A DNA stretch of 64,000 nucleotides. Source: Negativicutes bacterium. GTDB lineage: Bacteria > Bacillota_C > Negativicutes > Sporomusales_B > JARLHX01. Shown piece after piece: positions 50,829-59,056 of the stretch. The stretch lies in the NCBI GenBank assembly GCA_031292035.1, contig JARLHX010000092.1:196135-260134 (forward strand), in the 5' to 3' direction. A program made the position numbers and the translations under genes. The notes below the pieces were generated by a model. It saw nothing but the letters and a program-made list of their open reading frames with translations. It was not told the origin of the DNA and searched no databases. Numbering within the stretch: the first letter of the stretch is position 1; the number at the start of each line of letters is the position of its first letter.

Positions 50829-51206
50829 TTGAAAAGAAGGTCTTTGCTCTGGATGATGCTGGTGCTCTTCGTTACTCTGTTTGCCTTTTCCGGGGTTGCC
50901 TCGGCTGCTGACATTGTCGGCGTCTGGGAACGGGTCAACGACAGTGAAGCCGGTATGCAGATCCGGGTAGACCCAAATGGCACCGGGACACTCATTCGTG
51001 TGGGCCAGGGAAGTAAATTTTCGGTGGGTACGGTGAAATGGTCGGCGATCAGAAGTAACGGGCCGAATCAGTGGAGCGGGAGAAGTTTATCGACAAGCGG
51101 AGACAATCCTGTCGCTGATTTTACGATTGAAGGCAATGGTCTGTTGAAGGTACAAGTCCGGGCCAGTGTGCAGGGTCAATACCAAGAGTGGGAGCGGATC
51201 CGATAA
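50829..51206 (+). CDS. Small secreted hypothetical protein
   Basis: 125 residues from TTG 50829; an in-frame ATG at 50781 would add 16 charged residues. The start MKRRS with a hydrophobic core ending 'SGVASAAD' is a clear signal peptide. The mature 100 residues are a compact beta barrel-like domain ('IVGVWERVNDSEAGMQIRV', 'WSGRSLSTSG', 'LLKVQVRASVQGQYQEWERI'), similar to small lipocalin-like 'I.G.W' proteins. Monocistronic with a strong terminator. Function unknown. Confidence 0.6.
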   Translation: MKRRSLLWMMLVLFVTLFAFSGVASAADIVGVWERVNDSEAGMQIRVDPNGTGTLIRVGQGSKFSVGTVKWSAIRSNGPNQWSGRSLSTSGDNPVADFTIEGNGLLKVQVRASVQGQYQEWERIR

Positions 51207-51225
51207 TTTTGCGTGAAATGCTCTG

Positions 51226-51270
51226 AAAAAATGCCGGGCCAGGTGGATATGCCTGCGCCCGGCATTTTTT
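51226..51270 (+). terminator. Rho-independent terminator
   Basis: AAAAAATGCCGGGC / GCCCGGCATTTTTT, fourteen pairs, 17-base loop. Confidence 0.85.
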
Positions 51271-51470
51271 AATTGGGTTTCCATGGTCAGAAACAAGGTG
51301 TTTCCCAAGGGGAGAGTAGCGGCTTTTCGCTATGCTTTGCATCTAACCTGACGATCAGCACTTTGGAATCAGCTGTAAAGTGAATTTTTTGGAGGAAGAT
51401 CGCGCCTTTTCGGGCGCTTTTTTTTGCGTACGGCCGGTAATGATAATATGATATAGAAGGAATGCTTCAA

Positions 51471-51547
51471 GCGATAATCCCTGGGGCTGACTGGGAAATG
51501 CCGCCTGCCTGCAGGGGGGCGGCCCGAAGGCGAGAAGGATTATCCGC
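51471..51547 (+). other. Structured leader candidate upstream of the amidohydrolase
   Basis: Closing helix GCGATAATCC (51471-51480) with GGATTATCCGC (51537-51547, one bulge) encloses a GCCGCC / GGCGGC hairpin (51500-51505, 51518-51523) with a CCTGCAGG tip and a conserved-looking CCCGAAGGCGAGAAGG. It starts about 180 bases before the amidohydrolase. It has the look of a multi-helix riboswitch-like leader but matches none I can name. The rest of 51,271-51,652 holds no gene that I can support. Confidence 0.4.
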
Positions 51548-51652
51548 ACCAGGAACAGAATTTGCTATTTATGCCACTGGGGCAGGTATTGCAGCAGGAT
51601 TTATGTTCGATAGGATTGCTGAGATCGCAATACAGGAAGGGGAACCAGCAGA

Positions 51653-53350
51653 TTGAGGGAACAAATTTTTGCCGATGTCGTGCTGCAGGGCGGTGTGGTG
51701 TATACCGCCGATGCCGCCGGGTCGGTGTGTACGGCGGTGGCTGTCAGGGACGGCAGGGTCCTCTTTGCCGGCGACGACGCGGCAGCGGCCGATTATATCG
51801 GGCCGGATACAAAGGTGATCGACCTGGTGGGACGGATGGTACTGCCGGGCATGATGGATACCCATATTCACCCGCCAGGCTTGGCGCTATTAGATTTATA
51901 CGAGCTGCCCCTCCATGATGTGAAAAGTGTCGACGGCTATGTGGAGGCAGTAAGAGACTATATCGCCCGTCACCCTGACGCCAAGGCGGTGTACGGCCGG
52001 GGCTGGTCCTGGGCGGTGCTCACCGGCGAGGAGGCTACCAAGGGCCCCCGCAAGGAGCGGCTGGACGCGGTGACGACGACCATTCCGGTGGTCATCCGGG
52101 CCCACGACGGCCATACTTTGTGGGTCAATTCCCGGGCGCTGGCGGAGAATGGCGTGGCGGATGAGACGGAGGAGCCGTCCGGCGGGGTGATTGTCAAGGA
52201 TGACGATGGCAGGTTGTGGGGGACGCTGAAGGAAAGCGCCATGTGGCTGATGGCTCTGCCGGAATACAGCCTGGAGGAATATGTGGCGGCCATGGCCGCC
52301 TTTCAGGATAAGATGCACAGCTTTGGGATCACCGGGGTGCTGATCATGGCCAGTGTGCCGTTTATCAAGATTTTTGACGCCTGCGAACAGCTTGAACGCG
52401 AGGGGCGGCTTGCTCTGCGGGTGCGGGGGGCCATGACGGTAAGGCCCCAGGATGACCTGGCGACCCAGTTCGCAGCCATCGAGGAGGTCAGACGGCGCTA
52501 CGACAGCCCCAAGCTGAAGGTGACGGCAACTAAGTTTTTCACCGACGGGGTGATCGAGGGCGGCACCAGTTTTCTCCTTGAGCCGTATGCTCCGGCGGCC
52601 GGCAAGGGCGAGGGCTATTGCGGCGAATGCCTCTGGGAGGAGGATAAACTGGCGGAAGCTTTTGTTCTTGCCAACCGGAGCGGTTTGCAGATTCATGTCC
52701 ATTCCACCGGCGACGCCTCGACGCGAAGGGTGCTGGACGCCCTGGAGGCCGCCCGGGAGACTCTGCCGCCCGGCGACTGCCGCAACACCATCACCCACCT
52801 GCAGCTGGTGGCGAAAGAGGATATCCCCCGGATGGCGGACCTTGATGTCATCGCCAGCGTGCAGCCCTACTGGCAGTTTAAGGGGCCGGGCTGGTGGGAG
52901 AATGTCGATTATCAGTTTCTCGGCGAGCGGGCTGAGGAGGAGTTTCCCCTGGGCAGCTTGTTTGCTGCCGGGTTGACGGTGATATCGTCGTCCGACTATC
53001 CGGCGACCATTGTGCCCAATCCCCTGCTGGCCATGGCCATCGGCGTAACCCGCAACCTGGTCGGCGCCAGCCGGCAGGGTCTGGCGGACATCACCGATAT
53101 CGATGACGAACGCTATCTTTTGGGCAAGGGCGAGCGGGCCACCATCAGCCAGATGATTGATAGCTTTACGGCAAATGGGGCCTACGCCATGTTCCTCGAA
53201 GGAGAGACCGGCTCGATAGAGACCGACAAACGGGCCGACCTGGTGGTGCTGGACAGCAATCTTTTGACAGTGGACCCGCTTGCCATCGACAAAGTCAAGG
53301 TGGATATGACCTTCTTTGACGGCCGGCTGGTTTACGCGCGGCAGGACTGA
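51653..53350 (+). CDS. YtcJ-like amidohydrolase
   Basis: 565 residues, TTG start. Metal-dependent hydrolase of the amidohydrolase superfamily: 'VLPGMMDTHIHPPG' (HxH), 'IHVHSTGDAST', 'TITHLQLVAKEDIP', 'ISSSDYPATIVPNPL' and a C-terminal 'GSIETDKRADLVVLDSNLL' (in parts). The large YtcJ group acts on unknown amides or esters (N-formimidoyl- or N-acyl-type). A 180-base leader with a possible structured RNA precedes it. No linked pathway genes, so the substrate cannot be inferred. Confidence 0.88.
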   Translation: MREQIFADVVLQGGVVYTADAAGSVCTAVAVRDGRVLFAGDDAAAADYIGPDTKVIDLVGRMVLPGMMDTHIHPPGLALLDLYELPLHDVKSVDGYVEAVRDYIARHPDAKAVYGRGWSWAVLTGEEATKGPRKERLDAVTTTIPVVIRAHDGHTLWVNSRALAENGVADETEEPSGGVIVKDDDGRLWGTLKESAMWLMALPEYSLEEYVAAMAAFQDKMHSFGITGVLIMASVPFIKIFDACEQLEREGRLALRVRGAMTVRPQDDLATQFAAIEEVRRRYDSPKLKVTATKFFTDGVIEGGTSFLLEPYAPAAGKGEGYCGECLWEEDKLAEAFVLANRSGLQIHVHSTGDASTRRVLDALEAARETLPPGDCRNTITHLQLVAKEDIPRMADLDVIASVQPYWQFKGPGWWENVDYQFLGERAEEEFPLGSLFAAGLTVISSSDYPATIVPNPLLAMAIGVTRNLVGASRQGLADITDIDDERYLLGKGERATISQMIDSFTANGAYAMFLEGETGSIETDKRADLVVLDSNLLTVDPLAIDKVKVDMTFFDGRLVYARQD

Positions 53351-53363
53351 GCAAATAAAAAAA

Positions 53364-53398
53364 ATGGCCGGCTTCCCTAGTGCGGGAAGTCGCGCCAT
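53364..53398 (-). terminator. Terminator after the glyoxalase gene
   Basis: ATGGCCGGCTTCCC / GGGAAGTCGCGCCAT hairpin with a run of eight T on the minus strand. It ends leftward transcription and may also stop the amidohydrolase transcript. Confidence 0.7.
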
Positions 53399-53421
53399 CT
53401 TTGCCCTATTGATCAGGTGGA

Positions 53422-53787
53422 TTATTTTCTGACCGGGACGATCTCCAGCCAGTAGCCGTCCGGGTCGGCGATGAAGTAGATGCCCATTTTTTCATTTTCG
53501 TAGCAGATGCAGCCCATTTGTTTGTGCTTTTCGTGGGCGGCGGCGAAGTCTTCCACTAAGAAGGCGAGATGGAATTCGTTGTCTCCCAGGTTATAGGGGG
53601 CGGTGCGGTCTTTCAGCCAGGTTAGCTCAAGCTGGTGTGGTGTGGTGCCGTCGCCGAGAAAGACCAGGGTGAAGCCGTTGCCCTCTTTGCGGCGGACTTC
53701 GGTGAGGCCGAGCGCCTCCTGATAAAAAGCCAGGCTTTTTTCCAGGTTGAGCACATTGATGTTGTTGTGGTAAAAGGTGAATTTCAT
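53422..53787 (-). CDS. Glyoxalase I-like (VOC) protein
   Basis: 121 residues, ATG after AAGGAGGAA. Two VOC beta-alpha-beta-beta-beta modules: 'FYHNNINVLNLEKSLAFYQEA' in parts, 'FTLVFLGDG', 'HQLELTWLKD', 'HLAFLVEDFAAAHEKHKQMG' and 'GIYFIADPDGYWLEIVPV'. Metal ligands expected at His7, Glu in 'QLEL', His in 'FHLAF' and Glu in 'WLEIV' are all present. Likely lactoylglutathione lyase-type methylglyoxal detoxification, or a related VOC enzyme using another thiol. Confidence 0.85.
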   Translation of the reverse strand: MKFTFYHNNINVLNLEKSLAFYQEALGLTEVRRKEGNGFTLVFLGDGTTPHQLELTWLKDRTAPYNLGDNEFHLAFLVEDFAAAHEKHKQMGCICYENEKMGIYFIADPDGYWLEIVPVRK

Positions 53788-53864
53788 GATCTGTTCCTCC
53801 TTTGTCCTTGGGGTTTTTCGGTGATATTATTATACCACGGCCGGCAGGCGGAAACTGCCAGGAT

Positions 53865-54575
53865 TTAGAAAATAATTTCCTGGCCTTTGCGGGTGATGGC
53901 CACGGTATTGATAGCCAGATCCTTGGCTTTGGCGGCAAAGGCGGCGGTGGTGGCATAGGTTTCGCCGAAATGCATCGGCAGGAGCAGCTTGGGGTGCATC
54001 TGGGCGGCGAAATACTCGGCGCCGATGGAGTAGTTCTCCTCCAGCCGCTGATCGACCGGGAACATGGCGATGTCGATGGTCTCGCCAGCCAGTTTTTCCA
54101 TTTCGGTCTTGAAGTAGTTGTCGGCCCAGTCCCGTTCGGCTTTGGTCTCACCTGACCAGTGCCACCAGTTGAGGTCGCCGGCGTGAAAAATGTTCAGGCC
54201 GTCGGCTTTGACTAAAAAGGACACTCCGGCGTCGGTGGAGCCATAGGTTTTGACGGCGATGTCGCCAGAGCGCCACTCCTCATACGGGGCCAGAAAAACG
54301 CAGTCGAGGGTTTTGTTCTTGACGGTGATGTCATTGCTGAGAATATAATGGATAGAAGGATTGGCTTTGGCCCACTCGAGGATGATCGGGTCGTAATGGT
54401 CGCCGTGGCTGTGGGAGCAGAAGACATAGACATTTTCTTTGCCCGTCAGACTCTCGGCGGTGATCATGCCGTCCCCCAGAGGGCGCGGCTGGTAGTAGTC
54501 GAAGATAAAGGTGTGGCTGGCGGTTTCGATCGAATAACCGCTGTGGAAGAGATATTTGATTTTGGCTTTATTCAT
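53865..54575 (-). CDS. Metallo-beta-lactamase-fold hydrolase
   Basis: 236 residues. Metal motif 'FCSHSHGDHYD' (HxHxDH), later 'FHAGDLNWWHWSG' and 'LLPMHFGETYA' provide the remaining ligands. This is the UlaG-like branch of the MBL fold (short, no extra domains) that includes lactonases and phosphodiesterases. Leftward, upstream of the glyoxalase gene (77 bases apart), so both may be one unit. Substrate unknown. Confidence 0.85.
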   Translation of the reverse strand: MNKAKIKYLFHSGYSIETASHTFIFDYYQPRPLGDGMITAESLTGKENVYVFCSHSHGDHYDPIILEWAKANPSIHYILSNDITVKNKTLDCVFLAPYEEWRSGDIAVKTYGSTDAGVSFLVKADGLNIFHAGDLNWWHWSGETKAERDWADNYFKTEMEKLAGETIDIAMFPVDQRLEENYSIGAEYFAAQMHPKLLLPMHFGETYATTAAFAAKAKDLAINTVAITRKGQEIIF

Positions 54576-54714
54576 GTGGCGGTCTCCTTCCTGCTGAATG
54601 GCGGCAGAGCGTGCCTAGGGTTTTCCTATGTGTTATTTTATTATTGCATACTGATTAGGCAGGATACAATCGGAAAATGTCATTTGTTAGTCGTTCATCA
54701 ACCGATTTTTTTGA

Positions 54715-54720
54715 TATAAT
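54715..54720 (+). promoter_or_regulatory. Promoter -10 for the DUF2156 gene
   Basis: TATAAT at 54715-54720, preceded by a T-run; the -35 region (about 54693, GTTCAT) is weak. It lies 36 bases before the ATT start at 54756. Confidence 0.45.
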
Positions 54721-54755
54721 AGTTAGGTGTCAGAGAATCAGAGGAGGGTCTTTCT

Positions 54756-55655
54756 ATTTTTACACCAATTTCGCTAGAAGATAAGCCGGTTTTTGACAAG
54801 TATTTCCGGCAGCGTCGCTATGAGGGCGCTGAATGCAACTTTACCAATATGTTTATGTGGCGCAAAGGGTATTTTATCGAGAAGGCCGTGGTAGACGGCT
54901 ATCTTTGCATCAAGGCTGTCCGTACAGGCAGCACGCCATTTATCCTGTGCCCCTTCGGCCCAGACGACAGCGGCCTCGGCGGGGTGATCGACAAACTGGC
55001 CGATTACTTTGCCCAGCACGACTGGCCGTTTCGTCTCAAGGGGGTTCCCGCCGAGATGGTGGTGGAGCTGCAGCGCCAGCGGCCCGGAATGTTCACCTTT
55101 GAGGCCGACCGGGACAATTTCGACTATGTGTACAGCACCGAGGATCTGATCAATCTGGCGGGGCGCAAGTATCACAGCAAACAGAACCATCTCAATTTTT
55201 TCAAACGCACCTATGAATATCAGTACCTGCCCATCACCGCCGATCTGATCAAGCCCTGCATCGACAGCGCCGAGGAGTGGTACGCCAGCCACAACGGCGA
55301 CGACAGCGACCCCGGCCTCAAACAGGAATTTCGGGCCATCGCCGATGTATTGGGCCATTTTGAATATCTCGGCGTCCAGGGTGGCGCCATTCTGATGGAC
55401 GGCAAGGTGGCGGCCTTTAGCTTCGGTGAGCAGCTCAACGACGATATGGCGGTCATCCATGTGGAGAAGGGTCTCAATGTCCGGGGGCTGTATCAGGTGA
55501 TCAACCAGGAATTTTGCCAAAACGCCTGGTCGCACCTGGCCTTTGTCAACAGGGAAGAGGACATGGGCATCGAGGGACTGCGGCGGGCGAAGGAGTCTTA
55601 TCACCCGGTGAAGCTGGTGAAAAAATACAGCGCAGGATTGAAAACAAGGGGTTGA
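54756..55655 (+). CDS. DUF2156 protein (GNAT-like, lysyltransferase-related), probable ATT start
   Basis: 299 residues from ATT 54756, seven bases after GGAGGG (54743-54748). Between the TAG at 54720 and ATG 54849 there is no ATG, GTG or TTG in frame, yet residues before 54849 ('PISLEDKPVFDKYF', 'ECNFTN') are exactly the conserved start of this family ('I.LEDK..FD.yf', 'E..FtN.f.WR'). The family is two GNAT-like folds, related to phosphatidylglycerol lysyltransferase C-termini. Starting at 54849 would delete 31 conserved residues. Followed after four bases by an Eis-like gene. Confidence 0.85.
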   Translation: MFTPISLEDKPVFDKYFRQRRYEGAECNFTNMFMWRKGYFIEKAVVDGYLCIKAVRTGSTPFILCPFGPDDSGLGGVIDKLADYFAQHDWPFRLKGVPAEMVVELQRQRPGMFTFEADRDNFDYVYSTEDLINLAGRKYHSKQNHLNFFKRTYEYQYLPITADLIKPCIDSAEEWYASHNGDDSDPGLKQEFRAIADVLGHFEYLGVQGGAILMDGKVAAFSFGEQLNDDMAVIHVEKGLNVRGLYQVINQEFCQNAWSHLAFVNREEDMGIEGLRRAKESYHPVKLVKKYSAGLKTRG

Positions 55656-55659
55656 TGGC

Positions 55660-56823
55660 ATGGATTTCCGGATGGTTGGGCCTGGCGACGAGGAAGCCCG
55701 GTGGCTGTGGGACTACTGCTTTGAAAAAAAGAGCGATCCTTTTTATCGGTGGTATTTTTCCCGCTTCTGCCAGGAAGACAATATTCTTGCTGCCTATCAT
55801 GGCGGCAAGATGGCGGCCTGTCTGCACCTCAACCCTTATGAGCTGGCCCTCAGGGGCAGCGTCTTGCCGGTATCCTATATCGTTGGCCTGGGAGTCATGC
55901 CTGAGGCCCGCGGCGGTGCGGCCGGGCCGCTACTTGCGGCGTCACTGGCCGAGATGCGGCGGCGGGGTCATTTTGTCAGCATTATCATGCCAGCCCGGGC
56001 CGGGACGTATTACCCCTACCAGTGGGAAATGTGCTACCATACTTTGCATTACAGCGTCGCTCCAGGCGACCTTGCCGGACTGGGAGCCAAGTGGGGCGAG
56101 TTTCGCCTGGCCGGGGCGGCTGACGCCGAGGCACTGGACGATATATACCGGAGCTATGTTTCCAGGCGGCACGGCTACGCCATCCGCCGCCAGGCTAACT
56201 GGGAGCTGCTGTTGGCCGAACACACCCTGGAAGACGGCCGGGTCTACGTTGTGGAGAACGAAGGCCGGGCCGAGGGCTATCTTTTCTTTCGGATTGCCGA
56301 GGGGCGGCTCATTGTGCGGGAGATGGCTTATACCGGCCGGCAGGCGCAGCAGGCCCTGCTCCGGTTTCTTTACCAGCACGCCTCGCAGGCGCGGGCGGTC
56401 GAGTGGAACGCACCGTTGGACGACACTCTGCATCTCCTCCTGGCTGATCCCAAACGCGCGGTCAACCTCGAGCCCCTGATCGCCGGGCGCATTGTCGATG
56501 TGGCCAAGGCATTGGCGGCAGTGACCTATCCCGCCGGGGTGAGCGGTCGTGTTATCCTGGCGGTCGAGGATAAATTGGCGCCATGGAATGACGGCACCTT
56601 CGCTTTGGCGGTGGCTGGCGGCACGGGGACGGTGGAGGCGCTCGGCGAGCGGCCGGGCGGCGCTGTCAGCTGTACGGTGGGCGGGCTGACCCAGCTATTG
56701 TTCGGCAGGCTGAATACCGCCGAGTGCGCGGGGCTGGGACGGCTCACAGGCGACGCGGCGGCCCTGGCGCTGCTGGATGCGTTTTTCCCCAAGTGCAGCA
56801 ACTATATCAACGAACAGTATTAA
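55660..56823 (+). CDS. Eis-like GNAT acetyltransferase
   Basis: 387 residues, ATG four bases after the previous stop. Layout of Eis/DUF4111-type enzymes: GNAT domain 1 (residues 1-145, 'YIVGLGVMPEARGGAAGPLL' with the acetyl-CoA loop), GNAT domain 2 (150-285), and a C-terminal sterol-carrier-like domain (290-387, 'VSGRVILAVEDKLAPWNDGTF' in parts, 'CTVGGLTQLLFGRL'). Such enzymes acetylate amines on drugs or proteins. Coupled to the DUF2156 gene, a pairing common in Firmicutes. Confidence 0.85.
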   Translation: MDFRMVGPGDEEARWLWDYCFEKKSDPFYRWYFSRFCQEDNILAAYHGGKMAACLHLNPYELALRGSVLPVSYIVGLGVMPEARGGAAGPLLAASLAEMRRRGHFVSIIMPARAGTYYPYQWEMCYHTLHYSVAPGDLAGLGAKWGEFRLAGAADAEALDDIYRSYVSRRHGYAIRRQANWELLLAEHTLEDGRVYVVENEGRAEGYLFFRIAEGRLIVREMAYTGRQAQQALLRFLYQHASQARAVEWNAPLDDTLHLLLADPKRAVNLEPLIAGRIVDVAKALAAVTYPAGVSGRVILAVEDKLAPWNDGTFALAVAGGTGTVEALGERPGGAVSCTVGGLTQLLFGRLNTAECAGLGRLTGDAAALALLDAFFPKCSNYINEQY

Positions 56824-56832
56824 TGAGACAGC

Positions 56833-56864
56833 AGGTCCGGGCTTTTGGCCCGGATCTTTTTTTA
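56833..56864 (+). terminator. Rho-independent terminator
   Basis: AGGTCCGGGC / GCCCGGATCT, ten pairs (one G-T), TTTTG loop, then T7. Confidence 0.85.
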
Positions 56865-56995
56865 TTGCAGGCTTGGTTACTGCTCGCGATGTTGATGGGA
56901 AGAGTGAATATGCTGCTTTGTTGTTGGACAGACTTTGGTTTGCAAACAGGTTGAATCACGATAAGCGCATAAGAAGCGATAGAGGGAGTGCGGGT

Positions 56996-57910
56996 ATGAA
57001 GACGTTTGGCATTAAAACAGTGGATGCCTTTACTACCAAGGCATTTAGCGGCAATCCCGCCGGGGTGGTGACCGCTGCGGCAGGGCTGTCTCCGGAGGAA
57101 ATGCAAAAAATTGCCAATGAAATGAATTTGGTGGAGACAACCTTTGTTTTTCCGCCGCAGGCTGCCGGGGCGGATTTTCTGATCCGCTATTTTACACCGC
57201 AAAGCGAAGTGGCGGTTGCCGGTCATCCGACCATCGCCACCATCCATGCCTTGATTGAGGATGGCAAGATCAAGCCGGCCGGTCAGTTGCACCAGGTCCA
57301 GATTGAAACCGGGGCCGGTGTACTGCCGGTAACGATCGAAGGAGCGCCGGACGGCGGCTACCGGATCACATTGACGCTGGCGACCCCACGGTTTGAAGCT
57401 GCCCGGCTGTCGCACGCCGAACTGGCTGTGCTGCTGGGGACTGACGGCAGCAATGTGGATACTCGCTATGCCATCCAGAAGATGTATACAGGCATCTACT
57501 GGTTTGTGGCTAAGCTGACAACCCTCGCGGCCATCCGGACGCTGCGGCCCGATCTGGCGGGGATCGCCGAGCTCAGCCGCCGGGAAAAGGTGACCGGCAT
57601 CCAGGTTTTCACGACTGAGACAGAAAATCCTGAGTGCGATTTTCATGTTCGTACCTTCCTGCCTAACGAAGGGATCAATGAAGACCCGGTGTGCGGGACC
57701 GGCAATAGCTGTATCGGCGCTTTTATCGTCGAAAACGCCATCCTGCCCACAAATGGTCAAAGTCTGTTTACCTCCGAGCAGGGGCTTGAAGTCGGCCGCC
57801 CGGGCCGAGTATATGTGGAGGTCGAAGGGAAGCCCCGGGCCGTAACCAAGGTGAGAGTCAGCGGCACAGCGGTGACGGTGCTGACAGGGGAGATTCAGTT
57901 TGCGGGATAG
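56996..57910 (+). CDS. PhzF-family isomerase/epimerase
   Basis: 304 residues from ATG 56996 (AGGGAG upstream). Diaminopimelate-epimerase-like fold of PhzF: 'VDAFTTKAFSGNPAGVV', catalytic Glu in 'NLVETTFVF', 'RYFTPQSEVAVAGHPTIAT', then 'DPVCGTGNSCIGAFI' closing the site. Members isomerise small acids or amino acids; the substrate here is unknown and no phenazine genes are near. Complete, monocistronic, terminator downstream. Confidence 0.88.
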   Translation: MKTFGIKTVDAFTTKAFSGNPAGVVTAAAGLSPEEMQKIANEMNLVETTFVFPPQAAGADFLIRYFTPQSEVAVAGHPTIATIHALIEDGKIKPAGQLHQVQIETGAGVLPVTIEGAPDGGYRITLTLATPRFEAARLSHAELAVLLGTDGSNVDTRYAIQKMYTGIYWFVAKLTTLAAIRTLRPDLAGIAELSRREKVTGIQVFTTETENPECDFHVRTFLPNEGINEDPVCGTGNSCIGAFIVENAILPTNGQSLFTSEQGLEVGRPGRVYVEVEGKPRAVTKVRVSGTAVTVLTGEIQFAG

Positions 57911-57929
57911 TCGGCAGCGGCGAGAAAAG

Positions 57930-57953
57930 GCAGACCATTTGGTCTGCTTTTTT
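57930..57953 (+). terminator. Rho-independent terminator
   Basis: GCAGACC / GGTCTGC, ATTT loop, then T6. Confidence 0.85.
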
Positions 57954-58022
57954 ATTTTTGACCCCCAGGAGAATCCTTTTCCAAGTCGTCGGGTTTTATT
58001 TCGACCAAAAAGGCTTTGCCAG

Positions 58023-58031
58023 CATAGTATA
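58023..58031 (+). promoter_or_regulatory. Sporulation-type -10 box before the His-rich gene
   Basis: CATAGTATA, identical to the box at 47077, 36 bases before the start of the histidine-rich gene. Confidence 0.5.
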
Positions 58032-58066
58032 TAGCGAGGTCTGCGAGCGGAAGGAGTTAAGATGCG

Positions 58067-58960
58067 ATGGGAAGATTTAAAAAATTTGTACATAGCATTT
58101 TTAAAGATAGTCATAGCGGTCACCACCACCACCATCATCATCACCATAAGAAAAAACATCACCACCATCATCACCACGATTCCCCCTGTCCGCCTCTGCC
58201 CTGGCCGCCGATTCCGCCCTGTCCGCCCTGTCCGATCGATCCCGGCCGGCACTGCGCGCGAGTCAAGGTGGATAGAGTGCTGGCGGAGGAGCTTTTTACC
58301 TGCAGTGAACCCAGCGGCCCGTGTGATCTAGGGATGGCTTTCCCGCCAGGGTCGGTATTGACCGGGACCATCGAGGTCACGGTGCTGAGCTGTACGCCTG
58401 TGATCACCGGACCCAGGAACCCGATCGAAGTGGATATCGTATTCCTGATTGAAAAAGAACTGACGGTGACAGAGCCTGATGGGACAACGATCCCGCTGGG
58501 ATTCACCTTTCACGCGCTATGCCGGGAAAGCTTCGGGCCGGTCAAGCTTGGCAACATCAACCCCAACCGGATTCGCTGTATGGTCTTCGATATTCGCAGC
58601 GTTACCGCAAATATTGATTTTATCTGCTCAAATCCGGCCTTTGGCGGGCATGCCACCCTTGCCGAGCAGCTCGAGATTGTACTGGTAATAAAATTGTTTG
58701 TGGAAGAGCAGCTCGATGTGGCGCTGTGCCCCAGCCATCCTCACGACGACCCTGACGATGACGACGAGCACCATGACCATCACCACCACGACGATCCGGA
58801 TGACGGGCAGGAGCACCCCCATGATGATGAATATGAGCATCACCATGAACAACATCATCACCATGACGATTGGGATGACGGTGACGATCACCACCACCAT
58901 AACCACGAGCTGGAGAAAGATACCGAACCCGACCATGAGCTGGAGCGGGTTGGACAATGA
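58067..58960 (+). CDS. Histidine-rich spore-surface protein with SPOCS-like core
   Basis: 297 residues from ATG 58067, AAGGAG 11 bases upstream. Three parts: a basic start with His runs of nine and seven; a Cys/Pro linker ('CPPLPWPPIPPCPPCP') and a beta-rich core of about 160 residues beginning 'RVKVDRVLAEELFTC'; and a tail of about 75 residues almost wholly His, Asp and Glu. The core start and end ('LFVEEQLDVALCPS') recur in the genes at 59057 and 60102. The tail should bind Zn, Ni, Cu or similar. Likely a sporulation gene by promoter and context. Confidence 0.75.
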   Translation: MGRFKKFVHSIFKDSHSGHHHHHHHHHKKKHHHHHHHDSPCPPLPWPPIPPCPPCPIDPGRHCARVKVDRVLAEELFTCSEPSGPCDLGMAFPPGSVLTGTIEVTVLSCTPVITGPRNPIEVDIVFLIEKELTVTEPDGTTIPLGFTFHALCRESFGPVKLGNINPNRIRCMVFDIRSVTANIDFICSNPAFGGHATLAEQLEIVLVIKLFVEEQLDVALCPSHPHDDPDDDDEHHDHHHHDDPDDGQEHPHDDEYEHHHEQHHHHDDWDDGDDHHHHNHELEKDTEPDHELERVGQ

Positions 58961-59056
58961 TTTGCGAATCCTCACAAGGAAAGAATGCGACATTCTGTCA
59001 CGATGTTATGACAATCAACGTAATATATAGTAGAAAATCGATAAGGAGGCTTTACC

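Noticed and set aside
51462..51656. 64-codon frame upstream of the amidohydrolase
   Set aside because: It runs through the structured leader, lacks a ribosome site and has no recognisable pattern.
51896..53398. 500-codon open frame opposite the amidohydrolase
   Set aside because: Antisense of a clear enzyme gene in GC-rich codons; low-complexity translation without any family pattern.
56807..58252. 481-codon open frame opposite PhzF and the His-rich gene
   Set aside because: Spans two unrelated genes and an intergenic terminator; translation is not protein-like.
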